Part shown: positions 11,001-26,112 of the stretch, piece after piece
Layout of the letters: each line of letters begins with the position of its first letter
How positions within the stretch are numbered: the first letter of the stretch is position 1
Source: Tubulanus polymorphus
Taxonomy: Eukaryota; Nemertea; Palaeonemertea; Tubulaniformes; Tubulanidae
Assembly (NCBI RefSeq): GCF_964204645.1
Contig: NC_134025.1
Location: 9,553,001-9,617,000 of the forward strand
DNA: 64,000 nucleotides
Direction of reading: 5' to 3'
Translations under genes and position numbers: made by a program
Notes under the pieces: generated by a model
Told to the model about the DNA's origin: nothing
Seen by the model: the letters and a program-made list of their open reading frames with translations, nothing else
Database searches by the model: none

Positions 11001-13223
11001 ATGATTTGGAGGAAGAGTCTTGGATTTGCATGCAATTCCGAGAGTCGGTTTGGAAATTAGTCAGATTCCAACAGCGCATACCGCCATCCAACATCAGAAT
11101 TTGAATAATATTTATAATTACTACAATTCGCTCTATCGTAGAGATCTCTCAAAAACAAGGATAGATTATTTATTGATTATTGGAAATCAAAGCAAATTCA
11201 TTGTTGGAAAATATCATTTTAGGAATTTCGCTCTTGTTTCTATCATCCCCGAACAACGACGGAAAGCCGGCCGCGGCGATTCAAGGATGTTTGGTTTGGA
11301 TTTTTGATGCTCAAGAATGAATGAAATTTGCTGTGAATCCAGTGTTTCGGCGTTTAACATTTCTACTCAGTTTTCGCTGATTGTTAGTTATGACCTTCTA
11401 GTTATTCTATGAATTTTTATTCCATGGTGATCGCTGCATTACTTCGCGCAACAAAGCCAAGCTCATCACAGACACGTGCATCACTCTCTATTTAGTTTAA
11501 TATTAGTAACAGAAACCGCTCCTTTCATCTGTAAATACCTTAGATTACTGATTGAAAAAAGTTACTTGCCACCACTGATTTATGAGTGTACTATATCTAA
11601 GATTATATTACGTATATGTAATATACCAATTTCACACATTCTTTCGTCTCGTCAGTTAGGTCTCGACTAAAATTGTTACACGTGGTGCGAGTAAAGTCTA
11701 TATAATGGCCCGTCTATAACCAACCACATTTTAGAAAATCAACAGAATTATACGGATTATAACAGAGCCAAGTCAAGTCAAGTGCGCCTGGCGCCCTTCC
11801 ACTTTCAAAAGTTGCTTTTTACCATATTTTTTACACACCTCCAAAAGATGGCGAGGGCAGACGAGTATAAACTTAATGGAAAATATAAGTTTTTCTTCTA
11901 TGCTGGGAGAGGCACGTGAAAACCAATTACTACTAAGTGGAACAGTTTCGGTTTACTGTTATCAGTACTGACTAAAGATAAACTATTTACCATTGATCGT
12001 TACACCTATTTCTTCAGGTATCTTACGGATGAACTGATCCGAAACATCGCTCGTTACAAGAGTTCGGATAATTTAACAATTCCGAGAAATATCGTGAGTC
12101 TGGCTAGAAACGGTCTACAACACGATTGACCTTTCGAAAAAAACTGTGCTACTAACTTGGTTACAGCAATCATTCTACCTGGTATTGTACGCCATGGCCG
12201 ATTGTGAATAAGGCCCATAATTGAAAACAGAATTTCCAAACCGACCATTTATCGAGAAAATATGGATTATATCGGATTCATTGATCTGGCTCTGCTCGAA
12301 TCTAATTCATCCTTTTAGACGGAGATTAGACATTTTGAAAGAAAGCCAGTGTTCCACCACAAAGAATAATCCTTAATTTGGTTGTTTTTATCGTCATTTA
12401 TTTGAAGATGATTCCAGATCAATTGGAGGTAAATACTTGAAATACCTTACACGCAGTAACCCACGTGTTTTATCAGTATAAGCGCGAGTATGTGAGGGAT
12501 TCTTGGCGTACCGAAGTGGTTAATTGATGTAGATTACATCCCCCGCATGTCTATAAATTCTACTATACATGTATATGTAGTAGACACACAATAACTGTAT
12601 TTCATTTTTAAATTTACATATCTTTTTTCTGAAAGGGATTGGCCATTCAGGATTTACCGAATATGGTAAAACGCACGCATTTCGTGAGAAAAAAGGATGT
12701 GTGTTTTTCCATGGGAAAAATATAAAATATTATCTTCTTCATCAAACTAAAATGTTTACAATGCATGAAAATGATGTTTATTTGAAACAATAATTCTTGC
12801 CACACATGGTCCAGGGAAACATTTACTTATATGCATAACAGGAAAACTTAGATCTAAAACTTCAAACAGGGCTTTATCAAAAAATAATTAAACTTACGAA
12901 ATTCACGTTTATTCTTTCGAGCGAAAGATTTTTAACGATATTCTTTGCTTCGCGATGATTTGTTCTAAACAGACGATTTTATCTTAAGTGTTTTGAAACG
13001 TTGTAATGTTGTAGTCGGTATTTCTCTCTGTTGTCGGGGATCGTTCATCGCTGCGCTTCTCTATAGCTTCACTAAGATAGGAAACGCCTCATCAGTAACA
13101 TTTTCGGAAGCTCAGTGGACAGTCGCGCGCGGGATTTATAGGGATCTATATCAGAGAGAGAACCAGAGAGAAGAACCGCCTGTTGTTTTTTTCATCAAAG
13201 GGGATTTTAGGGATTAAGTGAAA
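8064..13223. other. Gene-poor 5.2 kb region
   Basis: Begins with the TKFC 3' UTR. Open frames here (for example 10913-11104 and 11020-11307) lack homology I recognise, plausible splice partners or start contexts, and are most likely chance. One dispersed repeat lies at about 10595-10725. Otherwise I see only AT-rich sequence, with a slightly more GC-rich patch at 13000-13200 next to the following gene that may be its promoter and 5' UTR. Confidence 0.5.
10595..10725 (+). repeat. Dispersed repeat, copy 1
   Basis: Begins AGTTTCCAGTTTCTA, carries a GCGCCATATTGTGGCGG-like segment and ends near ACAGTCCCTTGATT. A related copy in the opposite orientation lies at about 22425-22530 inside an intron of the coiled-coil gene. 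Family unknown. Confidence 0.5.
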
Positions 13224-15256
13224 ATGAAGCAGTCAAACAATATCGTCGACACGTTGGTTCGGCCGTCATGGTAAGAATTACGCATTTTTGACCTGGAGAC
13301 TTAACGTTTTTTGTTATGGGGATTTCTATTGTAAGAAATTCTGTTATTGCCATTCGCATGAACGGTTCTGTAACATCATTAACGATGTTACAGAACGATT
13401 AACATTATTAACGATTCTGTAACATCATTGTAACGATATTGATATAGCGAAATAATGACTTCATATTGATTAACTAATAACTTTATCCCTTTCAATGGAA
13501 ACCACGTATAGAAAACCTCAAAAGCGGATGAAATGGCAGGAATGCCACACGAGTTTAAACGATATTTGGAAGCCAGTAAATTATATACGATATCAGTCTA
13601 ATCAATATATCTATTTCGTGAATTTATTAGTTTTTTTAGATATTTCTCTTGGAAATGATTTTTGTCCAATGGATTTTCTGTTTACGAACACACAAAAAAA
13701 GTGATTATGTATATATTCGACTTAACATGGTTAACGAAGTTTTTTTAGATTGCTTACAATGTAAAAATGTCTGCGTCTGCAAACCCGCAAAACGTTTCAA
13801 AAGGAGACGATGAAGTCGCATGTTAGTCAAATATCGTCAAAGTACAGACACATTTCTCCAATTATTTCAGGTATTTACAACTACAGTTGGATATAACACG
13901 ATTAGACGGAAGCTGTCGCCGGAGTTACGCACTTCAAACCGATATGACGTCTCTACGAAGAGAACGACTTCTCCACAAATCAAGGGTTGACTCGAGTCTC
14001 CACGAACAGATTTCCGAAAACGGCCCGTTATCGGTGAAAATAATCGAACCACAACAAAACCATCGCGATTTGTCATCGCATCAAAGGAAAGGAATGCTTC
14101 GAGCGCATTCCCCTTACGTTCTAAAAACAACCGATCCGAAAGTCGAAGAATCGGTGAAAAAATCCCCGCGCTTCCTGCATCGATCCTTGTCAGAAAATGA
14201 CGCCCCGCCAGTATTGACCCCTAAGCGCGAACCAGGACGCTGGGTTGGCAGGTTAGTGTTCACACCCTTTCCTTAAGCCGGGCGCGCACCTTAACGATGA
14301 TACGAAAATATCATGCCATCTTACGATGAACTTAGCTGTTTTGGACCATGGACTCCAAAACTATTTCGTTTTAGAGTCCATGGTTAGACGTAGAACCCGT
14401 TTCGAGAATATCCGTATTCAAAGCGTAATTCAGATAAAGGGGTCTATTCGATGTTGCAGTAAGCGAGATGAAATTATAACGAAATAGTCAATGTTCTTGT
14501 TCATATGAAATATGTTCGGAACATGTTTTCTACACCTGCTAAAACAAAGGTTTACATGTGCGTGATACATTTACTGTTGATATGTTTCTTGAAAGAATAT
14601 GATCTTGATAGATATGCATATAACATTAGTTTTCATATTTATCTTGGCTACCCGCCGATCAGGTATAATACCGAAGAGGAAAAATCTGCCCTTTCTACAC
14701 AGAATAATACGGGCTAGATCCGGCTTATAGTATTGCTGTTGCAAAAGCAAAGAATGAAATATTTTCAGTATGATTTATCGAAATGTTCATCTATTATTCA
14801 GTGGTTTACAAAGTGATCCGGCATTACTGACCAAAGATCGAGGCTACTTGTTATGGACAAATCCGAAAGGCACGATGGAAGTAATGTTTCGATATGGAGA
14901 GTCCGCACAAAATTTCAGGTAAAATACGAGACGAAAACCTATACGTATAATAATACGTAAAAATTGGTACGAAAATATTGTATTACTTTTTCAGTTGTTA
15001 CATCGACCCGCAGTATAGGGGAGTTAAAGTGTCCGTGTTCGAGAATGACGTGCCAAAACAAGTCACAGACGGCCTAGAAGATCCACGTTGCAGCACGAGT
15101 AAATACCATAAACGAAGTCCCTTCCGAAATCGACCAGAGAACAACTTCGAGTTGACATCGAGCTCCGGAGAAGTCAAACTGTTACTAGAAGCAATTAAAG
15201 GGACAAAATTCCCATCCGTGCAGTCATTCAAAATCAACTACGTAATGGCTTTATGA
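13224..15256 (+). CDS. Protein with a meteorin-like domain, no visible signal peptide
   Basis: Four exons: 13224-13270, 13871-14251, 14802-14918, 14995-15256; 807 nt, 268 residues, all introns GT...AG and in phase. AATAAA follows at 15397-15402. Residues 16-139 are polar and basic with many Ser, Arg and Lys and no domain I know. From residue 140 the sequence runs WVGSGL, then GYLLWTNPKGTMEV, a CYIDPQYRG segment, a second Cys at 214, and a hydrophobic ending KLLLEA...FKINYVM. The order W-x-GSGL, G-x3-W-x2-P-x-G, C...G...VF, RC, and a final hydrophobic beta strand matches the first domain of meteorin and meteorin-like proteins, which are secreted neurotrophic and metabolic factors. Most meteorin cysteines and the whole second half are missing, and the N-terminus (MKQSNNIVDTLVRPSW) is not a signal peptide. 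Either an upstream signal exon is missed or this is an intracellular derivative. The family assignment is by pattern only. Confidence 0.55.
13366..13395. repeat. Small hairpin repeat in intron 1 of the meteorin-like gene
   Basis: Perfect 12-bp inverted arms, TTCTGTAACATC and GATGTTACAGAA, separated by 6 nt; a third copy of the arm follows about 20 nt later. Confidence 0.6.
14346..14383. repeat. Short palindrome, copy 2
   Basis: CCATGGACTCCAAAA and TTTTAGAGTCCATGG arms around CTATTTCG, in intron 2 of the meteorin-like gene. Confidence 0.7.
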
Positions 15257-15266
15257 AATTTGAGCT

Positions 15267-15288
15267 CTCTCTCTCTCTCTCTCTCTCT
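15267..15288 (+). repeat. (CT)n microsatellite
   Basis: About 11 CT units in the 3' UTR of the meteorin-like gene. Confidence 0.85.
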
Positions 15289-17011
15289 ATTTCTTTTCGT
15301 CTTTGCTTCATTATATCTCGCAAAGAACATTCCTGAATGATTGTTATTATTTATAACCACAATTTATTAGATTCATTGAAGTACATCGAGTTCTGAAATA
15401 AACACCACCAACGCTTCACATTTTTAATTTTTGCATTTTTGTGCTTTTTGTTTGACAAAGATGTCCGATTTGTACAGAACGACGAATTGCAACTAATTTT
15501 CCTCGAAAGTTGGATTACGGTTCGAAATGTCGAGAGTCGAAAAATCCGGGAACATACATATTCATAAGGTCGATGACTATTTCACCACAATTACCACCGT
15601 TTAACAAATTGACAGAAAATTCCCGTAAGCTGCACGAGACACATCGGTAAACACACTTAACTCGAGGTCCGGTGGAACAGTCTGCCTGAATCAAAATCTT
15701 TCACATTTTAGTTCAGCATTTTTGTTGTGTGCATACAAATTTGTCCTGAATCAATCGCAACGAATTCCCAAGATCAAGAATATACTCAGTCCAATACGTT
15801 GATCAAGTTGATCTTGTTGGAATCCAGCCATCGACTCTAAAACGAACCGGCTTACGGGTACGGCCCGGTATCGATAAGCTCTTTCATCAAAGACCGACGT
15901 AATGAATATGCAGCAAGTTGCTGAATGTTTGTTTTTTGTTCAAAAAGAATGTTTGATCGTGTGTTCCTATAGTTTCTAAAGTGTCTGAGAGCTCGCAAAT
16001 CGCTTCAACGGGCGTTAAATCTCATACAATCTCAGAGGGAGGCCTCCCAGACCCCCGTAAGCACCTGAAGCGCATTGAGTAGTCCCGCCTTTAAGGAATG
16101 TCAGACCAATATAGAATTGCTTCCACCGCGCCTGAACTCAGACATGTCCATTAACTCAGGTGGGACAAATACTTTTTCATTTTTTGACTCGAGGGGTTTA
16201 CCCCATACCTTCCTTCAGTCCGCTCGCATTGTTAGTTTTACAGCTCATTGATGCACCCCCACGCCCAAAATTAGACCACAGAGATCGCTACGGCTCTGAA
16301 ACGGTTGGAAGATAAGGTTAAGAAAGGTGCTGACGACTCCGATTGGCGATACAATGATCCGATTGGCCCAATAATGAACAGAAAAATGGAAACGTTTCGT
16401 ATCCTGGCGGCGGGATGCAACGGTAGCTTGTAAACATATTCTCTGACACCTTTCAAATAACACCTTCCGATTGACTGCTACTTGTGATATTGATTGATGA
16501 TATTAAACATCAGATAAATCATCTTTAAATGAAGATGGTTTTGACTGCGATATAGGGACAATAACTTCAAGATCGTCGCAGTATGGACGTTATAATTGGT
16601 GGCATTAAACCATTTCTTGGAGAAAACAATTAACTTGACAAAGACCGGAGGAAGCAGCCTTTGAAAAGTAACTTCGCGATCAAAATCAGATACGATACTT
16701 GTGGAAGTAGGCGAATGGTTGTTTCAAGTTAAGTACCAACCCATACATTTAGTTACCGATCCCTGGACAAGGCATGTACAGGGGCAGATTTTGGGGGGTC
16801 AAAGGGGTCACCGGCCCCTCACGGTCGAGGCAGCGAGCCGGCGCTATGCAGCTTTATAGTCCATACAGTACATTTCATGTAGTTTTTACCTCCCTGGACC
16901 CGACCCCTACAAAAAGTCTTAGATCTATCCCTAACCATGTCGACCCCTCAGTCCCCCTTGACCGACGGGCGGCCACGGACCTTCGGGCGCGTTTTTCGAC
17001 TTCGAGTCAGT

Positions 17012-17162
17012 TATAGAAAAAGAATTTATGCACCATGAACTCATAGCCTTATATCAAATTTGGGTAACCAAACAGTGTAGTAGATTTTCATAAGTGAGCC
17101 AAGTCCGATTCCCCTACGAAAAATGATGTTAACTGGTAAATAATAAGGTGTCCCACAATAGT
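17012..17162 (-). repeat. Left arm of 151-bp perfect inverted repeat
   Basis: Read by eye, the reverse complement of this arm is identical, base for base, to 18183-18333 in an intron of MDH1. The arms are about 1.0 kb apart and enclose the candidate first coding exons and exons 2-3 of MDH1. Confidence 0.85.
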
Positions 17163-17454
17163 CGTCCAGTCCGATTGCAACTTTCTCTGATCTGAATTGT
17201 GCAGGAGTCTCGGAACTGCAGTCGATAGGTTTGAAAATTAATCATCCATTAATAGAATTAACGATGGTATCGGTATGGGATCCCGGCCGCCGACCGCGCC
17301 ATCAGAATGCCTTTATGTACAAATAAATTTTAATTGTATTGTATTGTATTGTATCTGTCTTTCGCGTTTAACAAATAGTCACTACCACCCTGAAGCTGAC
17401 CTTGTAACGACACCGACTGGTTTTCTGTTTCGACTTGTTAGAAACCCTTCAAAA

Positions 17455-20340
<2,886 letters not shown>

Positions 20341-22118
20341 CGGGCTAACAGTCGTCTGTAGAGTAATATACGATAATCGCTACCAACAGAGAGAAATTTC
20401 TCCTTTATATTTGTGAAAGATCAATTATCCATCAAATGAAAATTGAATTACCAGATTGTCTTGTATTATTACTCTTCGTATAAAAATATTTTCTAAGGGT
20501 ACTCACGCCGTGTAGTTCTAGAATCTGTATCAGAGATTTTACACATAATAACCCGCTTCTTGTAGTTCAGCTTCTCTGTTCTTTTGGGTAAAAGTTTTTT
20601 TAGGAAATGTGCTATTAATTAGTACAGTTTAACACACTGTATGGTGCTCAGTAGGAAAGTATTTTTCGCAGATGGCAAATCGCTTGTTTTTACTCGAGAA
20701 TAGATCAGTAAAATTCGCATGACAACTATGATTTATAACATGGATTTAAAATCCATCCATATCTGATTAGAATTTATATTTTGTTGCCTTTAAATTATTT
20801 GTACCAGTCTCACTGTGCTCGTTCCATCATGTTATGCATTAAGAACAAAGCAAAGAGTAACACAAATCATACGAGTCTTTAATATATAGTTCTAACGTAA
20901 ATAGCTAACATAGCTCTCTCAAAGTCGTAATTTATATACCCACCTGTATGTGTACTTGCCGTTGAGATATAGAATAAACTTGCTAATAACTATATTCTTG
21001 GTCTCCGAGTTCATATGGTTAGAGTTGGGTATTTCGGAGGTGTTGGTTTCGAGTACATCGATGGCCTGGATCATAGAAGAGTTAAGCCTTACTTAGGTGG
21101 CACTAAGAGCTGACCCAATCAGTCACAGTTGAGCATGTTCTATTTCTTACGATGATCGTATCTTATGTGACCCGAGTGTACATACGAGCGTCGTAAGAAA
21201 TAGAACACGCTCAATCCCTACAATTGTGCTTACGACTTGAAGAACACTCGTGTCGCTAAAATTTCCTGACTGACTGCCAATTCCTTGTGATGGTCATGTC
21301 GGATCTTATACGACTTAAGTTGGGCATTAGTTGCATTGATACAGTGATTAGCTACATCGACGAATGATAAATGATAAAGGGTTCTCCACTATCTTGTACG
21401 TTTTTGAAACATTTACAGTATAGGATATGGTTGAGCTTCCATATTTACATAGGTTGTGTAGGGTTGTTTTCTCATGGTAGTCTCTCGAAGTCCGTCCTAT
21501 CCAGTTCGTTGAAATTTAAAAACGGCCGACAATCGATATAGCATCTTCAGTAAGTGCTTTATTTTGATAAGGTAGAAAAATATACAAATAGTATCCATTA
21601 AATAAATTACGCTTGTATCACAGACTTAAAATTGTGGCACAGATTGACAAGATAGAAATCAGATTTAGATCAACAATTTTGAATATCAATTACATCTGAT
21701 TTGTAAAAGTCTTTCCCATTGCAACAATGATCCCCATTCTATCAGGTTTGACCGAATTCATAAATAAAACTTATAGATTAAGCACCAATACATGAAACCA
21801 TGGAAAGGCTATATCACACCTGTTCACATGACACTGATTTAACAGATGCTGTAGAGAATTACAAACATGTACTTTCATTAGCATAAAACTTAATTCAGTG
21901 TATCAATTATGGACACGGGAATTGATATATTGTAGAAATAGATTCCATATAAAGACCTTTAATATATCAATCTTCATCACAAAAGAGATTCTAACACTAA
22001 GTTGGTTCATAGGAGAATTATTCGAGGTATCTGAAAGTTTGGCTAAAAATAAAAAACATCAACAAAATAATTTGCCATTAATATTACTTAAGTATGAATT
22101 TAACTACTCGGTACTTGC
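20341..22118. other. Intergenic between convergent MDH1 and coiled-coil gene
   Basis: MDH1 3' UTR up to about 21000, then AT-rich DNA with a hairpin at 21131-21212. No supported exon. Confidence 0.5.
21131..21212. repeat. Imperfect 29-bp hairpin, MITE-like
   Basis: Arms 21131-21160 and 21184-21212 pair over about 29 bp with a few mismatches around the common word TGTTCTATTTCTTACGA, separated by about 23 nt. Confidence 0.6.
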
Positions 22119-25100
22119 TCATAAGAAATCCCCTTTCGCATGAAAATTTGGATTAATTGCGGTGTCCTTCAACTGTCCAGCAGCTCGTTTAGCTTCACGT
22201 GTTTCTGCTCTCGTAATCGGGGCACTCTCCGGTCGATGTTTGGCTTTTTTATCTTGCAGTGACAAATTCGGATCCTCCGCTGCCACACTGATTTGTGCCC
22301 TGTTTCGAGTTTCAATCAAACGCTGGAACAAAAAATATAAATTTGCTTTTATCTGTGAAGTTTAGATTTTGTATATTCTTCTGGAAATGATGTATGAATA
22401 ACATTTATTAAGCAAGGGACTGCAATTCAATCAAAACTTTTGCTTCAAAAACGAGTGAAAATTATCGCAACAATGGGGACCTTGAGGGTCCACCACAACA
22501 TGGTGCGTAGAAACTGGAAACTTCTTTATAGTATTGAAATTACCTGCATTGTATCTTTAGCACTTTGACATCTAGCCATCAGTTTTTTATCATTTACATG
22601 TCTTTCGTCATAGAGTTTTTCACATTTTTGCCTATAAAGTCGTCTTGAAAGATTTGAAAAAATGAAACAATTTGAATTCAATTTGAAAGTTCAAAGAAAT
22701 ATTAGTTTTGCATACAGTTGACTGTGTATACCTTAACTCTGCATTTTGGCTCATCAAAGATTCTATTTTCTGGTGGTATTTGTCATCTACTTGTTGAACT
22801 TTGACATTAAAATTCTGTTCGAATTCTAAAACTCGGATTTTCTAGAAATAGAAAGAACTATACACATGAAGCTAGCAGCAAGGGACGTTACTTTGGACAT
22901 AGATGTATTTTGAATGAACTTCTTACAGTATCGGTTAGATCCCTTGTCAGAGAGGCTAACTGTGAGCAAGCACTGTCATACTGAGTTTTTAAGGTTGTGT
23001 GGTCCTTCTTAATATTCTGAAATGACACCGATTCTAATGAAATAAATTCAGGTCGTCAGACAATCCGAGAATTGGAAATTGATTCGAAACAAACCTCAAG
23101 TTCAGCAGTTACACTGATTAATTTTGCTGCATCTTCGGTCGCATCAGCGAATTTACGATGTAATTTCTATTATAAATCAACATATACACACACAGATTAC
23201 AAAATTACCACCGACTATTAAGGAAAATTATTGAAGATATATTCAATGAGATTTACATCGATTTCTTTCTTGTGTTCCTTTTCCATCGTTTCGACAGTTT
23301 TCGAGTGTTCTTTAATCAGCTGGGTTTTTTCATTATTCCTTTCTTTCGCGATACGAGACACTGGATGGTAAGAAAGTTAAGATTACATTACTTTGATCAT
23401 TCTTCTATACAAAGGAAATTTCTGTACCTCACTGTTCTGTATTGAACGATGATCTAACCAGCTTTACTTACTCAATTCCATTTGCGCGTTCTCCATTTCT
23501 AACGTTTGTTTCTGGATCAAATCTTTCTCGAGTTTTTTCCATCGGTCAGTCGATTCCTGATGGAGATTACTTTTATATGTTTCAAATGCTCCCTGTAGAA
23601 ACCCGATTTCTCCTCTCATTTTTGCTGAAAAAGATATTTCCAGTATTTCCTTTCCTTAAAACCGAATATCGAATATCATATCGAAATATAGAGAATCTAT
23701 GATCATTGGCCATCTTGAAACTAGGTCCGAACTACGACTGTGCGCAACCCCGGTGTCGACTATTTTCATACCATAGTTCCGAGTAACTGACATTCGGTTT
23801 CACTTAGTCCGTAAATAGTCGACTAACTCCGATAACCAAATTCGACCTGGCTGTGCTTTATACTTTTCTGTTGTAGTTAATTGTAATGACATTCTGACAA
23901 AATTCTTTATTATACTTACATATAACTGCTTCACTTTCATTGTGTTGAAATGCCAATTGTTTTTCGTGGTCACTTTTCATTTGCTGAACTTCGCTAGCGT
24001 GACTTTCCCTTAGTGAACTATATCGACAGAAACATTGACATAAAATGACATGAGATGAAACCCACTTCTTGTCTACAGATTGTCGTCTATTACCTGACTT
24101 CCTCTGTATGTTGCTGTTTCATTTCTTCAACTTTATTGTTCAATGCTTCTTCCGCCTAGTAAAAGTAATTCAGGAACATTAATTAATGATAACTCAGTAG
24201 ACATATCATATTGGTCAACTCGGAAAACTGTTCAAGTCAATTTTTCGACGATGACTTTTTCTTGATTCTTTTTTTCTGAACACAGAATTCAGGGAACTTG
24301 ACAAAGTATCCCCAATCTGAACACTACCTATAGGAAGGCAGAGTAGACTGGATACTGTCCAACAGTTGAAATAAAAGACCAAACTATGGTTACGTAATCG
24401 ATGATTAAATTGTCACCCGTGAACATCGCTTTTCACCGTTATTGAGCATGAAAACGCTATTTGAAAATTAAGAATATGTGAACTAAAATGATTTCACCAT
24501 CATTGAAAAATTCTAAAAATCAGTGAACGATTAAGAATGCGTACAAAATATATCATATCATATTCACCTTTTTTGTCAGTTCCTTGTTCGTCATGCGTTC
24601 TTCTTCAAGATACAAAGACAAATCATTAACTTGCTGCTGTAGCTGAGCTATCAGTGCTTCAGATGCCGGATTCATCATTCGATTTCTAAATATTCAAAAT
24701 ATATATAACACATTATCAAACGATGGCAATTTCTCACACCGATAATTGATGAGTCTTTCTCACAGCGATTTACCTTATTTTAACTTCTTTCGGCGGAGGA
24801 TTAAAAAACTGTTCCATGTTGATTTTCATGGCTATTTTTTCTTTATTTTTTGAAATAGTGTACCCTGGCATTTCTTGGAATGTAACCATCGGAGACTTTG
24901 ATAAAAAAATACAATAATGAAACCTTTCTAAAAAGTATCATCCATTTAAGGTGCAAATTCTGTTACTTCTAGATGTAATTTCATAAGTTATCAGCCTTAA
25001 TCTCTCATTAACTGTTTTTAACATTATTTGAGGAACCCCACACTTCGAAGAAATTCATACCTCAGCACGTTTTTGCCACGCTTGTGGTGATTTCTGCCTC

Positions 25101-26112
25101 TTGATTGGAAAGTGATTTTCAAATGCTTGTCGTCTTGTTGGCTCATGTTCCACTTGAAAAACCCTCTCACAACTACAAATAAGGTTGTGTATTATCACAA
25201 TTTCAATGAAATACATATTTGTGAAATAATGAAAATTTATATCTTAGGAAAATGTTTCCAAATTTCTAATTCAAATTGCTTATGTTTCTCGCTGAACATA
25301 CTCTGATGGCGAGTGATACGCTCTGGGATAGGCTGAATGTGGGCGCGATGCTTTTGTTGACCCTTCATATAAATTCTGCTGGAAATGATGTGGAGGGACC
25401 GACCTGAAAATAAATAAACAATGAAGAATTCATGAATCTTTGAATTAAGTCAGCTCATTTTCAACTAAATTTTGAAACATAAATAGAATAGCCTTTATAT
25501 CGTTTAAATAGGCTTTAGCCATTTTTATAAGAATATTTCCTTTAGGCCCCTATCTAGAAAAGCATTCATAGCTCACTTTGGTCTAATGTTAAACTTTTGT
25601 AATTCCTTATAAACTTGTTTAGGAGAAGGAGATTTGATGTTGCGCCCATTGACGGCTTCCTCTCCGCTGGTCATCCAGGCTTCGCTGATTTGAGTTTTCA
25701 TATTTTCAATGATACTGACATGCCCTGAAGTCAAAGAATTTACATTTCAAAATTTCAGAATTGCCAGTATCCAGTTCCCCAGTTCTGAGTGTCTGTTTAT
25801 GTGTATCTGTTTAACTCACAACAGTGGAACTGGGTCTGGAGTGTCACATTGAGACAAAAAACTTAATTTAAAACCTCCTGAAGTTGATATAGTTTCAACA
25901 CCCCCTGATAGTCAAGGAAATTGCATACTTTTTCTTGTGAAATGATTAAATCCAGTTTTATTCAGCATAGGAAAATGAGCCGGACTATTCTCCTCAGGAA
26001 TAACCTCTAAAGTGCTCGATTTACTCGTCGAAAACTCAGGAAAGTGAACTCTGTTATCATTATTTCTAGTTCGTAAGTCTTTGTATACCATTGCTGCAGA
26101 AGCATTCAACAC
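22119..26112 (-). CDS. Coiled-coil protein, resembles FLACC1 (flagellum-associated coiled-coil protein 1)
   Basis: Fifteen exons, transcript order: 25929-26112, 25577-25724, 25302-25403, 25061-25172, 24774-24895, 24568-24685, 24094-24155, 23920-24017, 23472-23624, 23257-23360, 23095-23166, 22927-23016, 22732-22841, 22544-22643, 22119-22322. Total 1779 nt, 592 residues, all phases consistent. Residues 1-250 are low in predicted structure and rich in Ser, Pro and basic residues; from about 255 (EALIAQLQQQVNDLSLYLEE) to about 525 the protein is a long heptad-type coiled coil rich in Lys, Glu and Gln; the last 65 residues are basic (KKAKHRPESAP). The arrangement of a GFLQGAFETYKSNL segment followed by RWKKLEKDLIQKQ resembles vertebrate FLACC1/ALS2CR12, a sperm fibrous-sheath protein, but coiled coils resemble each other easily. 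Ciliary or sperm function is inference. Confidence 0.8.
22425..22530 (-). repeat. Dispersed repeat, copy 2
   Basis: Its reverse complement contains AGTTTCCAGTTTCTA, a CATGTTGTGGTGG segment, AAAAGTTTTGATTGAAT and CAGTCCCTTG in the same order as 10595-10725. It lies in the last intron of the coiled-coil gene. Confidence 0.5.

Larger units (their letters stand above)
15257..17454. other. Intergenic region upstream of MDH1
   Basis: No supported exon. Contains the 3' UTR of the meteorin-like gene, a GC-richer stretch around 16770-17010 with several CCCCT and AGGGG words that looks like an old transposon fragment, the left arm of a 151-bp inverted repeat (17012-17162), and a retroposon-like tail of ATTGTATTGT units at about 17330-17355 just before MDH1. 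Confidence 0.45.

Noticed and set aside
10876-11104. Overlapping 63-72 codon ORFs on both strands
   Set aside because: Both strands are equally open, with no recognisable motif or splice sites.
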